Assembly (NCBI GenBank): GCA_040217575.1
Contig: JAVJPW010000005.1
Coordinates: 434,001 to 498,000 of the forward strand
Direction of reading: 5' to 3'
DNA length: 64,000 nt
From: Pacificispira sp040217575
GTDB taxonomy: Bacteria; Pseudomonadota; Alphaproteobacteria; UBA8366; Aestuariispiraceae
Position numbers and translations under genes: made by a program. Positions 53,901 through 62,532 of the stretch are shown in pieces (position 1 is the stretch's first letter; the number at the start of each line of letters is the position of its first letter). The notes below the pieces were generated by a model that was not told the origin of the DNA, did no database searches, and saw only the letters and a list, made by a program, of their open reading frames with translations.

Positions 53901-55922
53901 TCATGCGGATTTCGCACTCTCCGCTTCCACCGCTTCGGCTTCTGCCGTCAATTCGTCGACTACGCCCAGCATGATCGTTTCCATGTCCCGCAGGAACGCG
54001 CGGAGTTCTTCCAGGTAGAGCGTATAGAGCGGCCGCGCGCTTTCGTCCGTGACACGACGATACATGCGGAAAAAGACGTTGTAGGTCGTCATGACAGTGC
54101 CATAACAGTTCTGCCAGATCACCGCTTCCAACGGGTCGAATTCTTCTTCATCGTCAACGCGGAACTGACTCCACAACATATCATAGGCCGCGAACGGGTC
54201 GACCTCCTCGATCGAATCCATACGGTCCACTGTCTCCTGTGCGGAGGCAAACCATTGCACCGTTTTTTCCCGCAGGTCGCGGAACCGGGATGCGGGAACA
54301 TTTTCCCCCTTGGCATAATGGGCCAGTTCACCATCTATCTGCTGCAGTGCGCGGGTACGTGCGGCCTCGTCCGCCTTTACGACAACAGACCCGGGAAGCT
54401 TTGCGATCGCGCCCGGAATTTCCATTCCGTCCGAGCAGTTATAGACGTTATAACCGGGATAGGCCTCAAGCAGCTTTTGCATGAAGAGCCGGCTCAATAG
54501 GAACCCGTGGCTGGTCATCACCGTGCCACCGAAGTTCCCTTCCGTCGTATACGGGAATTCCGTTGATTCTTCAGTCCCTTGGAAGGAATACATGAAGTCC
54601 CGGTCGGTGTAGTAGCCGGATGCTTTTGAATGGTGCAGGCCTTCGACCCGTGTACCGAAATCGATGCCGAACATATAGACTTCGCGGAAAGCCATGCCGA
54701 CGGCAAACCGAATCCCGCAATTCGCAACCGTCGGAACAGCCAGATAGATCGGCCGCTTCTTCAATTCGAAAAACCGTGTTGAGCAGACCGTATCGCGATG
54801 GAAGAAGACCGCCCGGTCAAACACATTCGCGGTGCGCGGATTGACAGTCGCGGCACCGACAAAGGTAATGCCGGACACATCATACTTTTCGGCCACCCGT
54901 TCGGAAATGTCCGCCTGACCGAAGGTATTTTCCACCTCGACATGGAAGTCGGGTTTGATTCCGTATTCCAGCAGGACGCGCAGACCGGACCCACAGGAAA
55001 TGATGACGGCCTTGTCCTTGTTTGCCCGGATCACGTCAATGGATTGGTCGATGGAAGGACCGGCTGCGACCACAAAGGCCGGGCAATCCTTCTCGCGCCG
55101 GGGTCGGGCACGCCAGATGCTGTAGTCCGCGTTCAGGAAGTTCCTGGTCGCATTGGTCAGCATGATATTTTCGTCTTCGAAAAATCCTCTGTTCGACCCG
55201 ATGTAGGAAATCTGGTCCGATAGGCCGCGGTGGATTTCCCGCACAAGATGGGACCTGTAGTGGGTATAGATCAGCGACCCGTCCAGGGTACCGCCATTGT
55301 CGGACCGAAGCGCGTCGGTCAGTTCCGCCGAAGCCGACGCGGCACTGTCCTGCAGAATGAAGAAGATTCGACCGTTGCGGCCTTCGATCGTCTCAATCCA
55401 TTCATGCCACGGATTGATGTGCAGCGAATGCCAAAGAAACTCAATGAACTGTTCGACAACAATCAGGGACTGTGCCGTGTATTCGTTGATCAACCGTCCG
55501 ATATGGTCACCGATGCCGATCCCGATGGAAACCGCAAATCCGGTTACTCCGCGCTGATCTGTTTTCTCGCGAAAGTCGATCCCGCGGTCGGCGCGCTGCT
55601 TGTTCAGACGCCGGATCATGATTTTCGTCATGATCTGGGGCGGCTCATTGTCGGTTCGCGGCCAGTTAAGGTCGATGCGATAAGGCTCTTTCTTGAACAC
55701 CGAGAATTGGTCTTCAACGAACTGGCGCACACCCTGATCGTAGAACAGCGTATGACCTATATCGAGGTTCAGATCCCCATCAACCTCCACGATATTCGAA
55801 AGCGGCCGGGAAATCGCCTCCAACTTGCCGGCGATCTCTTCACTGTGGCGCCGGATCGCCTCCATATTGCGTTCGAACAGTGCGTTGCTGTCCGGATCGG
55901 ACGAAAGATCAAGCGTCTTCAT
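53901..55922 (-). CDS. maf: Motility-associated factor (Maf) glycosyltransferase, MptE-like (DUF115)
   Basis: 673 residues with the DUF115/MptE-like core: V-V-A-A-G-P-S-I-D, I-I-S-C-G-S-G-L, G-I-K-P-D-F-H-V-E-V-E-N-T, F-G-I-D-F-G-T. Maf proteins (Campylobacter, Aeromonas, Magnetospirillum) transfer nonulosonic acids to flagellin. Start overlaps the FlmG-like stop by ATGA; neuB follows, consistent with that donor. Confidence 0.88.
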   Translation of the reverse strand: MKTLDLSSDPDSNALFERNMEAIRRHSEEIAGKLEAISRPLSNIVEVDGDLNLDIGHTLFYDQGVRQFVEDQFSVFKKEPYRIDLNWPRTDNEPPQIMTKIMIRRLNKQRADRGIDFREKTDQRGVTGFAVSIGIGIGDHIGRLINEYTAQSLIVVEQFIEFLWHSLHINPWHEWIETIEGRNGRIFFILQDSAASASAELTDALRSDNGGTLDGSLIYTHYRSHLVREIHRGLSDQISYIGSNRGFFEDENIMLTNATRNFLNADYSIWRARPRREKDCPAFVVAAGPSIDQSIDVIRANKDKAVIISCGSGLRVLLEYGIKPDFHVEVENTFGQADISERVAEKYDVSGITFVGAATVNPRTANVFDRAVFFHRDTVCSTRFFELKKRPIYLAVPTVANCGIRFAVGMAFREVYMFGIDFGTRVEGLHHSKASGYYTDRDFMYSFQGTEESTEFPYTTEGNFGGTVMTSHGFLLSRLFMQKLLEAYPGYNVYNCSDGMEIPGAIAKLPGSVVVKADEAARTRALQQIDGELAHYAKGENVPASRFRDLREKTVQWFASAQETVDRMDSIEEVDPFAAYDMLWSQFRVDDEEEFDPLEAVIWQNCYGTVMTTYNVFFRMYRRVTDESARPLYTLYLEELRAFLRDMETIMLGVVDELTAEAEAVEAESAKSA

Positions 55923-57880
55923 TTCTGTTCCGCCTTCGCTTTTTCGAGCAGTTCGTCAAACAATGCCGCAAAGGCCCGCCCGCGCTGCAGCCGGACATCA
56001 AGGCCCGATGCGACATCCAGCGCCTGGGCAATCCGGGATCGCGTCGCTTCCAATTCACCATCATTCGATGTCAGCCGCACCAAAAGCCCGGCAAAGGCAT
56101 CCCTACCGTCGGCTATCAATTCCTGAAGCCCAAGACTTGCAAGCAGGCTGGACACGGTCGCATTGGCGGGATTTTCAGGCGCCCTGGTCACGACCGGCAG
56201 GCCATAGCGCAATGCGGAAAACGCCGCTTCGGTGGACGGAACCGGCCAGGTGTCGACCAGCAAATCGACGGTCGCCAGCACCTGGTCCAGCGGCATATGG
56301 CCGGAAATGCGTTCAATATTGGAAATGTCCAGACCTGCATCCGCGAAGCGCTGTACCAGATGTTCCAACGCAATTGCATCTTCGGGATCGTCCCCGCGAA
56401 GTACGATGGAACCGGACATGCCTTCCTTGACCGCCCGCGAAAGATCCATTGCGAATTGTCCGGAAATGCGCCCGACCGGGCCGTCGATAAGAATTCGCCC
56501 GGTTCTAGGACGGTCCTGCTCACCTGAAGGCTTCACATACAACGGCCATGTGGACAGCCCCTGCGGTATCTGGACCGTGCGGTCCGCATTGCCTTCATAA
56601 CCGGGCAATCCGGGTTCCCCCAGCGCCATGATCATCGGATGATCGCCCGGCAGCGCGCCGGGCTGGCCGAACGCACACAAAACCACCGGCGCCGGTCGTC
56701 TGGCCGTAACCCCCGGACGTCCGGTCCAGCCGAAGCCATCCAGATCGATCAGGATCTGGATTTCATCATTGCGAATGATTTCGGCAACCGTGTCATCGTC
56801 CATGCGGGAAATGTTGCGCCATCGCACCGCGGCGCGACGCAGTCGGCGGGAAACCGAATCCTCGCTTTGTACGTTCGAATAATAGTGTAGCTCTGCAGCA
56901 CGACCGATACATTCCTCTACGGTCGACAGAACCGCTACGCGTTCCGTACCGGACCGGATCTGACCGGACAGGATACCAACCCGGAAGCGTTCGATTTCAT
57001 TCTGCCTGGGCGTTACCGTAAGCGGCTGCGGCGATACGTTCAGAAGATTGTACCACGCATGTGACAACTGGACCCCAAGCTCCGTCGGTGCAGAGCCGTC
57101 ATAGCGAACAAGCGCGGGCAGCATCCGGGCTATTTCAGGATCGGGTCCGGCCGCGGTCAATGCGCGGTTAGCAGTTTCCCACGCCTGTTCAGTCAGTCCC
57201 AAGTCAAGTTGGCAACTGCAAAGTTCGCGCAAATGGTCGGCGTTATCTTCTTCTACCGCGGCAAGCGCCTCTGCCGCGCGCAGACTGTCGCCGGGTCGCC
57301 GGCGCTTTTTGTTGACGTCGACAAGCCCCTGCCAAGCACGAACATCCGAACTGTTAAGGTCAATGGCATCAATAAAATTCTCTGCTGCGGCGTCATAGTC
57401 ACCATCGTTCATCAGCAGAACCGCATTGTCCGCCAGCGGATTTTCTTCCGCCATCATGAAAGAGACACCGAAGCTGACCAACCATTCCGGAACCAGTGCG
57501 TATTCCGGATATTCCTTTTTGAGAGCGCTGGATAGTTTCGCGTAATAAACGCTCTCCACCCGTTCCCCGACCAGGGCGAACAGTGCAGCCAGTACCTCTG
57601 CATGTTCGAACGCATTCGGCGACTTCGCGTGGGCGGTTTCCAAAATCCGAATGGCCGGCACAACCCGCCCCATGCGGGCCAGGGTCAGGGCGGTGAGGTG
57701 ACGAACCAGCGGAGTATCGCCCGTTTCGGACTTTGCGCGCTCAATGAATGGCAGAGCTTCGCCAGGCTGATTATTGGCCAACTTCACAAGCGCCTGAGAT
57801 ACCGGCGATGAATCGGTTTGAGACCCACCGGAAAAATCGAGATCAAAGTCGAAGTCGAAATCGAAGATATCGTCGGACAT
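55919..57880 (-). CDS. flmG: TPR/GT41-like flagellin glycosyltransferase (FlmG-type)
   Basis: 653 residues from ATG 57880 (no clear ribosome site; GTG 57901 possible). An acidic-aromatic tract of alternating F and D opens it (residues 4-15), then TPR-like helices (about 25-260), then an O-GlcNAc-transferase-like GT-B domain with D-G-F-G-W-T-G-R-P-G and A-R-R-P-A-P-V. Caulobacter FlmG has this layout, binding flagellin by its TPR and adding pseudaminic acid. Directly downstream of flagellin and coupled to maf. Confidence 0.82.
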   Translation of the reverse strand: MSDDIFDFDFDFDLDFSGGSQTDSSPVSQALVKLANNQPGEALPFIERAKSETGDTPLVRHLTALTLARMGRVVPAIRILETAHAKSPNAFEHAEVLAALFALVGERVESVYYAKLSSALKKEYPEYALVPEWLVSFGVSFMMAEENPLADNAVLLMNDGDYDAAAENFIDAIDLNSSDVRAWQGLVDVNKKRRRPGDSLRAAEALAAVEEDNADHLRELCSCQLDLGLTEQAWETANRALTAAGPDPEIARMLPALVRYDGSAPTELGVQLSHAWYNLLNVSPQPLTVTPRQNEIERFRVGILSGQIRSGTERVAVLSTVEECIGRAAELHYYSNVQSEDSVSRRLRRAAVRWRNISRMDDDTVAEIIRNDEIQILIDLDGFGWTGRPGVTARRPAPVVLCAFGQPGALPGDHPMIMALGEPGLPGYEGNADRTVQIPQGLSTWPLYVKPSGEQDRPRTGRILIDGPVGRISGQFAMDLSRAVKEGMSGSIVLRGDDPEDAIALEHLVQRFADAGLDISNIERISGHMPLDQVLATVDLLVDTWPVPSTEAAFSALRYGLPVVTRAPENPANATVSSLLASLGLQELIADGRDAFAGLLVRLTSNDGELEATRSRIAQALDVASGLDVRLQRGRAFAALFDELLEKAKAEQK

Positions 57881-57984
57881 CGCTAATCTTGTGCCAATCA
57901 CGTCGGTGTTTGCGCGCTCCGAAAGTGCCGCGATTCGCCGGATCGCAAAGCGGATCCATTCATGGCGTAGCGACGCGCACTGAA

Positions 57985-58018
57985 ACGAAAAGGGGCCCGA
58001 CTTTCATCGGGCCCCTTT
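57985..58018 (-). terminator. Rho-independent terminator of the flagellin gene
   Basis: 12-bp arms (AAAGGGGCCCGA / TCGGGCCCCTTT, 57989-58018) with a six-base loop; on the minus strand TTTTCGTTT follows. Lies 38 bases past the flagellin stop and separates it from flmG. Confidence 0.88.
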
Positions 58019-58055
58019 CTTGTTACCATACTCCTGATCCGAAAGTCAGATCGAA

Positions 58056-59021
58056 TTAGTTCAGGAGGGCCAGAATGGCCTGCTGCTGCTGACCGGCAAT
58101 CGCCAGGGACTGAATACCCAGCTGCTGACGGGTCTGCAGGGCAACGAGGTTTGCACCTTCTTCGTTCAGGTCGGCAAGCGTCAGCTTGTCCGCACCACCG
58201 ACCAGCGTGTTCACGTAAGAGTCCGTGAAGTCCAGGCGGGTCTGAAGAATAGCAACGTTGGTACCGAGTTCGGCGGACACCGAACGGACCTTGTTAATGG
58301 CCGCGTCCAGGTTGGTGATGATGTCGTCCACCGCACCGATGTAGGAGTTGTTCGTACCCAGATCGGAGAAACCGTCGAACGTAAGTGCGTCCGTCGCGGC
58401 GATCGAGCTGTTGGTCAGCGCCGAAATCCCGACGAAGTCCAGGGATCCGTCGAAACCGTTTTTGTCGGCGACGATGGTGGACTGAATACCCGTGAACAGC
58501 GCACGGTCGCCCGTGGTCGAACCGTTGGTCGCGTTCAGATCGAACCCATCCACCTGCAGGCGGGACGCCGTGCGGGTCGAGAACGCAACATCAAGCTGCG
58601 AACCCGTGTTGTTCAGAAGGTTCAAACCCTGGTAAGCCGCGTCTTCGATCAGCTGCGAGATCTGGTCGCCCAGCTCTTCGAACTGGGTCGTCGCCGAAAC
58701 CCGTTCCGTATCCGTCTGCGTCTTGGCAGCTTCGGCGACACCCTTCATCTGCTTCAGCAGCGAGTCGAGGGCGTCGAGGGCGTCCAACGCGGCGGTAATG
58801 GATGAAATACCCTGGTCGATGCCGTCCTTACGATCCGTGAAGTCGGTCGCGCGGTCGTTCAGGGATTTTGCCTGGAAGAAGGACACCGCGTTGTCAACAA
58901 CGCCGTTGACCTTCTTACCGGTTGTCAGACGGGTCTGAGTACGGTCGGAAAGATCGGACACGTTCTGCAGGGTAAGCAGAGCGGACCGTTGTGCACCGGT
59001 GAGGGTAATATCGCTAGCCAT
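58056..59021 (-). CDS. fliC: Flagellin
   Basis: 321-residue filament subunit with conserved coiled-coil ends (M-A-S-D-I-T-L-T-G-A-Q-R-S-A-L near the N-terminus; ending Q-Q-Q-A-I-L-A-L-L-N) and a short central region. AAAGGAG precedes the ATG. Length and D0/D1-dominated build are typical of alphaproteobacterial flagellins. It has its own terminator and a sigma-70-like promoter, and sits upstream of the glycosyltransferases that probably modify it. Confidence 0.95.
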   Translation of the reverse strand: MASDITLTGAQRSALLTLQNVSDLSDRTQTRLTTGKKVNGVVDNAVSFFQAKSLNDRATDFTDRKDGIDQGISSITAALDALDALDSLLKQMKGVAEAAKTQTDTERVSATTQFEELGDQISQLIEDAAYQGLNLLNNTGSQLDVAFSTRTASRLQVDGFDLNATNGSTTGDRALFTGIQSTIVADKNGFDGSLDFVGISALTNSSIAATDALTFDGFSDLGTNNSYIGAVDDIITNLDAAINKVRSVSAELGTNVAILQTRLDFTDSYVNTLVGGADKLTLADLNEEGANLVALQTRQQLGIQSLAIAGQQQQAILALLN

Positions 59022-59098
59022 GGCTTGTCTCCTTTCTGGAATGCCAATATGTGACGCCCTGCTTCTGCGGACGCATTCGGGGGTCCCGAACACTTGGG

Positions 59099-59127
59099 CA
59101 TATAGGCCGGCCCCAGAAGCATGTCAA
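59099..59127 (-). promoter_or_regulatory. Sigma-70-type promoter of flagellin
   Basis: On the minus strand a perfect -35 TTGACA (59127-59122), 17-base spacer, then TATATG (59104-59099). The predicted transcript start is near 59092, about 70 bases before the flagellin ATG. No good sigma-54 element is seen on this strand. The 313-base flagellin-flgL gap also holds the flgL promoter. Confidence 0.65.
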
Positions 59128-59207
59128 GGCAAAAAAGTCGCCCGACTGAATTTCTCTGCCGTCTCGCCACCTGTAAACGACGCCGCGTCATATGGTGGGT
59201 GAAATTC

Positions 59208-59222
59208 TGGCATACTCCTTGC
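59208..59222 (+). promoter_or_regulatory. Sigma-54 promoter of flgL
   Basis: TGGCATA-CTCC-TTGC(T): GG-N10-GC spacing, perfect -12 half. Predicted start about 100 bases before flgL. Confidence 0.8.
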
Positions 59223-59334
59223 TTTCACCAAAACGGCGGACCGCGACCGAACAGGGCTATCCGGCTTTTCGGTCCGTCTGCGCCGCGCAGAAGCGCAGGC
59301 GACAAAGTCGACGAACCTAGAAGGACGAAACACC

Positions 59335-60372
59335 ATGGTATCCCGTGTCAGCGCTGTCGGTATACTGACGCAGAATCTGTCGCTCATCAACAGAAACAGG
59401 CTGAATCTGGACCAGTTGAACACGGCTCTTGCGACCGGTGAACGGTTCCAGCAATTGAAGTTCTATGGGAAAGACGCCAGCCGGATTGTCGACCTTGAAA
59501 AGGACATCCAGGCGCGTGAAGCATACAAGCGTTCCATCGATGTCACGGAAACAACAGCAACGTCCTACGATGCTGTTCTGGAACGGTTGATCGAAGTTAC
59601 GACCGACGCCTTGAAGGCAGCGGAACCCCTTTCCAGCGACGACCCGGACTTTCCCACGACCACGACCGTCCTTGCCAACAACTTCATGCTTGAAGTCGAA
59701 GCCAACCTGAACATCAAGATTGGCGACCGGTTCATTTTTGCCGGCACGAATTTCGGTACAGCGCCGGTAACGGATTTGCGCTCCCTGACACTCTACAACA
59801 CGACGGACCTGGTTTCGAATGGCGCGACCGCGAACGTGATCGAATCGGCCGACCAGGTGCCGGAACATGTTGTCGACGCGGGCGGTGCTGCTACGGTCGA
59901 ATCCTATCACACCAGTTTCGCAGGAACCGGAACGATCGACACGAAGGCGCATGAGACGATGCGCGTCACGGTCAACGACAACCAGCCCGTGACCTATACA
60001 ATCACGGCAACCGAGTCCGCATTTCAGAATGTCGTCGAAGGCTTATTGCGACTTAAGTCCGCCGCTCAAAGCGGCCTGACCAAGGAAGAACGCGACGAGT
60101 TCTTGGGCGACGCCCGGACGGCCCTGGACAATGCGCGCGGGCAACTGCGTCAGATCCAGGCATCGAACGGAACGGTACTGGACACGCTTCAGCGCACGCG
60201 TGAAATCCATACCAGTTTTATAAACATCTCGCGCATCGCCCTGGACGACATTCAGGTTATCGACGATGCAGAAGTCGCTGTGCGAATCTCGTCCCTGCAG
60301 AACCAGTTGGAAGCGTCTTTCACGACAATCGCGCGTCAAAGCAGCCTGACCCTGGTCAACTTCCTAAGGTAG
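59335..60372 (+). CDS. flgL: Hook-filament junction protein FlgL (HAP3)
   Basis: 345-residue flagellin-like protein; N-terminal heptads contain L-N-T-A-L-A-T-G-E-R-F-Q-Q-L-K, G-D-R-F-I-F-A-G-T-N is the FlgL mark, and the C-terminus resembles flagellin. AAGGA precedes ATG 59335. Divergent from flagellin. A plain flagellin is less likely because of the F-A-G-T motif. Confidence 0.88.
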   Translation: MVSRVSAVGILTQNLSLINRNRLNLDQLNTALATGERFQQLKFYGKDASRIVDLEKDIQAREAYKRSIDVTETTATSYDAVLERLIEVTTDALKAAEPLSSDDPDFPTTTTVLANNFMLEVEANLNIKIGDRFIFAGTNFGTAPVTDLRSLTLYNTTDLVSNGATANVIESADQVPEHVVDAGGAATVESYHTSFAGTGTIDTKAHETMRVTVNDNQPVTYTITATESAFQNVVEGLLRLKSAAQSGLTKEERDEFLGDARTALDNARGQLRQIQASNGTVLDTLQRTREIHTSFINISRIALDDIQVIDDAEVAVRISSLQNQLEASFTTIARQSSLTLVNFLR

Positions 60373-60601
60373 TTTCATGAATTTTGTTCGCGGCTTGATC
60401 CTTGGGCACCGGCGTTAACCATGACTTTACGAAAATCGCCTAGACTGACACAGTAAGAATCGGATTTCTGGTATCCAGGGCTGGAAAAATGTACGACGCA
60501 GGGGACTTGGACGCGTCGGGTTTCCGGCTAGGGAGTACAGCGCACCGGTGGCCGGAATTTTCCGGTTCAGATTCAGATAAACAAGACGGTCAGATCTAAG
60601 A
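60373..60601. other. Intergenic region flgL-flaF
   Basis: 229 bases with short GC-rich dyads (for example CCGGAA-TT-TTCCGG near 60553-60566) but no T-run, sigma-54 element or ORF that I can support. Confidence 0.3.
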
Positions 60602-61117
60602 ATGTCCAATCCCTACGCCTCTCAGCAGCGCGCGGCGCTTGAAAATGCCCCACCTCAGGCCGCCGAAGGTTACGCGTTGATTGAACTTGCCCGCCGCCTG
60701 GATGAGGCAGCTAAGACGCCGGAGGATATCGAGGCAATCCGTGACGTTGTCCGTCTGAACTGGCGCGTGTGGACGATTTTCCAGGCAGAGCTGGTCGACC
60801 CGGCCTGCCAGACCCCGATCCCGATCCGCGAAAACCTGCTCAGCCTGTCAAACTTCATCGACAAGCGTTCGGCCGAACTGATCGCGACGCCGGATGCCAC
60901 AAAACTTGTGGTGATGATTAATATCAACCGGCAGATTGGTGCCGGGCTGTTGGGAAGCCCATCCGACGACCCGGAAGAGACGGAACGGCTTCGTAAGGAA
61001 TTCGCTGAACGCCAGGCACAGCAGACCAACGCCACACCGACCCAGACCGAAGAAACGGGCGGAGGGGCAGCGGCCGAGGAATTGCCGGACGCCCCCGCGA
61101 CCGACCACGAGGCGTGA
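60602..61117 (+). CDS. flaF: Flagellar biosynthesis regulator FlaF
   Basis: 171 residues; FlaF aids flagellin synthesis/secretion, opposing FlbT in Caulobacter. The family core is seen: A-L-I-E-L-A-R-R-L-D, L-N-W-R-V-W-T-I-F-Q and N-L-L-S-L-S-N-F-I-D-K-R. The last ~40 residues are low complexity. Its stop overlaps the next gene's GTG (GTGA). Confidence 0.9.
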   Translation: MSNPYASQQRAALENAPPQAAEGYALIELARRLDEAAKTPEDIEAIRDVVRLNWRVWTIFQAELVDPACQTPIPIRENLLSLSNFIDKRSAELIATPDATKLVVMININRQIGAGLLGSPSDDPEETERLRKEFAERQAQQTNATPTQTEETGGGAAAEELPDAPATDHEA

Positions 61118-61827
61118 GCAGCAGCAATAAAGCAAACGCGGGCGCCCAATCGCCGCCCATAGCGCCGCTGCGCATTTCCCGTTCGAAAAATCCGACCGAC
61201 ATCCTTCTGGTCATGAAGGAGCCCGAGGCAGCTTTCTGCGCGTCGGCACTATCACGCATAAATCCTGCACTCCGGATTACCTGGGCCCCGGATCTGAGTG
61301 AAACCCGCGCAGCAATCGGCCGAACCGCCCCCGGCGCACGGCTCATCGGCTTTTCTACGTCGGTCATCGTGCCGCCTGACGTGCTGGCCGCTTTCCCGGA
61401 TGACGCCTACAACTTTCATCCGGGCCCACCGGAATTTCCCGGCAACCGCCCTTCGGCCTTTGCCTGTTACGCCCGCGCGCCTGTCTTCGGTGTTACCTTC
61501 CATCGCATGCTGGCAAAGGTGGATGAAGGCGAAATTCTGGATTGTGAAAGGTTCCCGGTTATTGGTCTGGACCGTGCAGGTCAGATCGCGGTAGAGGCCT
61601 ATCAACGCCTAGCCCGCATCTTCCTGCGGAACGCAGTTGCGCTTGCACGGATCGGTCAGCCGCTGTCTGGCAATGGTGAAATATGGTCGGGCCGCAAGAC
61701 TACCCAAGCGGAATTCGACCGAATGCGACAGGTCCCAGGCGATGTCGATCAGGACGAACTGGCCATCCGCATAAAGGCCTTCAATTGGATCTATACACCC
61801 ATCGGGAATAACGATTCGGATGCGTAA
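61114..61827 (+). CDS. Formyltransferase-like protein coupled to flaF
   Basis: 237 residues from GTG 61114. The catalytic trio N100, H102 (Y-N-F-H-P-G-P-P) and D137 (V-D-E-G-E-I-L-D) is intact, so activity is plausible. The N-terminal ~25 residues are low complexity. Lying between flaF and flbT, coupled to flaF, it probably acts on flagellin or its glycan, though methionyl-tRNA formylation is not excluded by motif alone; it lacks the FMT C-terminal domain. Confidence 0.75.
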   Translation: MSSSNKANAGAQSPPIAPLRISRSKNPTDILLVMKEPEAAFCASALSRINPALRITWAPDLSETRAAIGRTAPGARLIGFSTSVIVPPDVLAAFPDDAYNFHPGPPEFPGNRPSAFACYARAPVFGVTFHRMLAKVDEGEILDCERFPVIGLDRAGQIAVEAYQRLARIFLRNAVALARIGQPLSGNGEIWSGRKTTQAEFDRMRQVPGDVDQDELAIRIKAFNWIYTPIGNNDSDA

Positions 61828-61836
61828 GAATGGCGC

Positions 61837-62268
61837 CTAGATATCCTGCTCTTCCGGCTCTTCCTCTTCGTCGGGCCATAGGCCCAGACTCTTGAACCGC
61901 TCGACTTCATGCTCGATCAGACGGTGCGCGCTTCGCAGGGCGTTGTAGAGCCTGTCATTTTCAGTCTCTTCGCGGATTGTCGCGGTCAATTCCCCCGCAC
62001 TGGGGGCCGCCGCCTCGTACTGCGACAGAAACTCCATCGCGACCTGCTTGTAGCGGGGCCGTTCGTCTTCAAACATATAGGCGCATTGCAGCGCGTAATA
62101 GACCCTGCGGGCCGGGCTTTGCGCGTCCGCCTCGCTCATCACTTCCTTGCGCCGAAGAATGTCGGCCCGGTTGTGAACGATAATGGTCGTTGCTTCCCCG
62201 GCATTCTCAAGCACGGCGCCATTTATGATAATGCGTTCTTTTGACGGAAGCTTGATCCTGAGCGGCAT
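61837..62268 (-). CDS. flbT: Flagellin mRNA regulator FlbT
   Basis: 143 residues from ATG 62268 (GAGGGA upstream). FlbT binds the flagellin leader and lowers translation in Caulobacter. Family start P-L-R-I-K-L-P-x-x-E-R-I-I-I-N-G-A-V and the R-R-V-Y-Y-A-L-Q-C-A-Y segment are present; the C-terminus is acidic. Convergent with the formyltransferase gene. Confidence 0.92.
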   Translation of the reverse strand: MPLRIKLPSKERIIINGAVLENAGEATTIIVHNRADILRRKEVMSEADAQSPARRVYYALQCAYMFEDERPRYKQVAMEFLSQYEAAAPSAGELTATIREETENDRLYNALRSAHRLIEHEVERFKSLGLWPDEEEEPEEQDI

Positions 62269-62532
62269 GTCGGTCCCTCGTCTTGGAATCATGCCGGAAT
62301 TATGGCCGGCCCCTCCCCTTCATATACGCTTGCCGTGGCATCGCGCAAACCCGGTGCTTGGACTGTCTGACCGGCGGGCCCTTGCATTTTTCGGGTTTTT
62401 GGGCCATATTTGTGCTGTGGACGGGTGTACCCTGGTCCGGTCACGGCCGGGCTGGGACTTGCGAAACTTTCGGATTTCGTAGGAATCCGGTGACCACACT
62501 AACGATAGCAGAAGCTGTCGAGGAGACTAGAA

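Noticed and set aside
57882..57896. TGGCACA-AGAT-TAGC on the minus strand just before flmG, resembling a sigma-54 promoter
   Set aside because: The -12 half would lie two bases before the ATG, so the transcript would begin inside the gene; TAGC also departs from TTGC. Probably chance unless the true start is downstream.
58056..59021. Possibility that the flagellin gene is cotranscribed with flmG and maf
   Set aside because: A strong terminator at 57985-58018 separates them; read-through cannot be excluded but is not supported by sequence.
59079..59094. GG-N10-GC pattern on the minus strand upstream of flagellin
   Set aside because: Reads GGGACCCCCGAATGCG, lacking TGGCA and TTGC; the TTGACA/TATATG promoter is much stronger.
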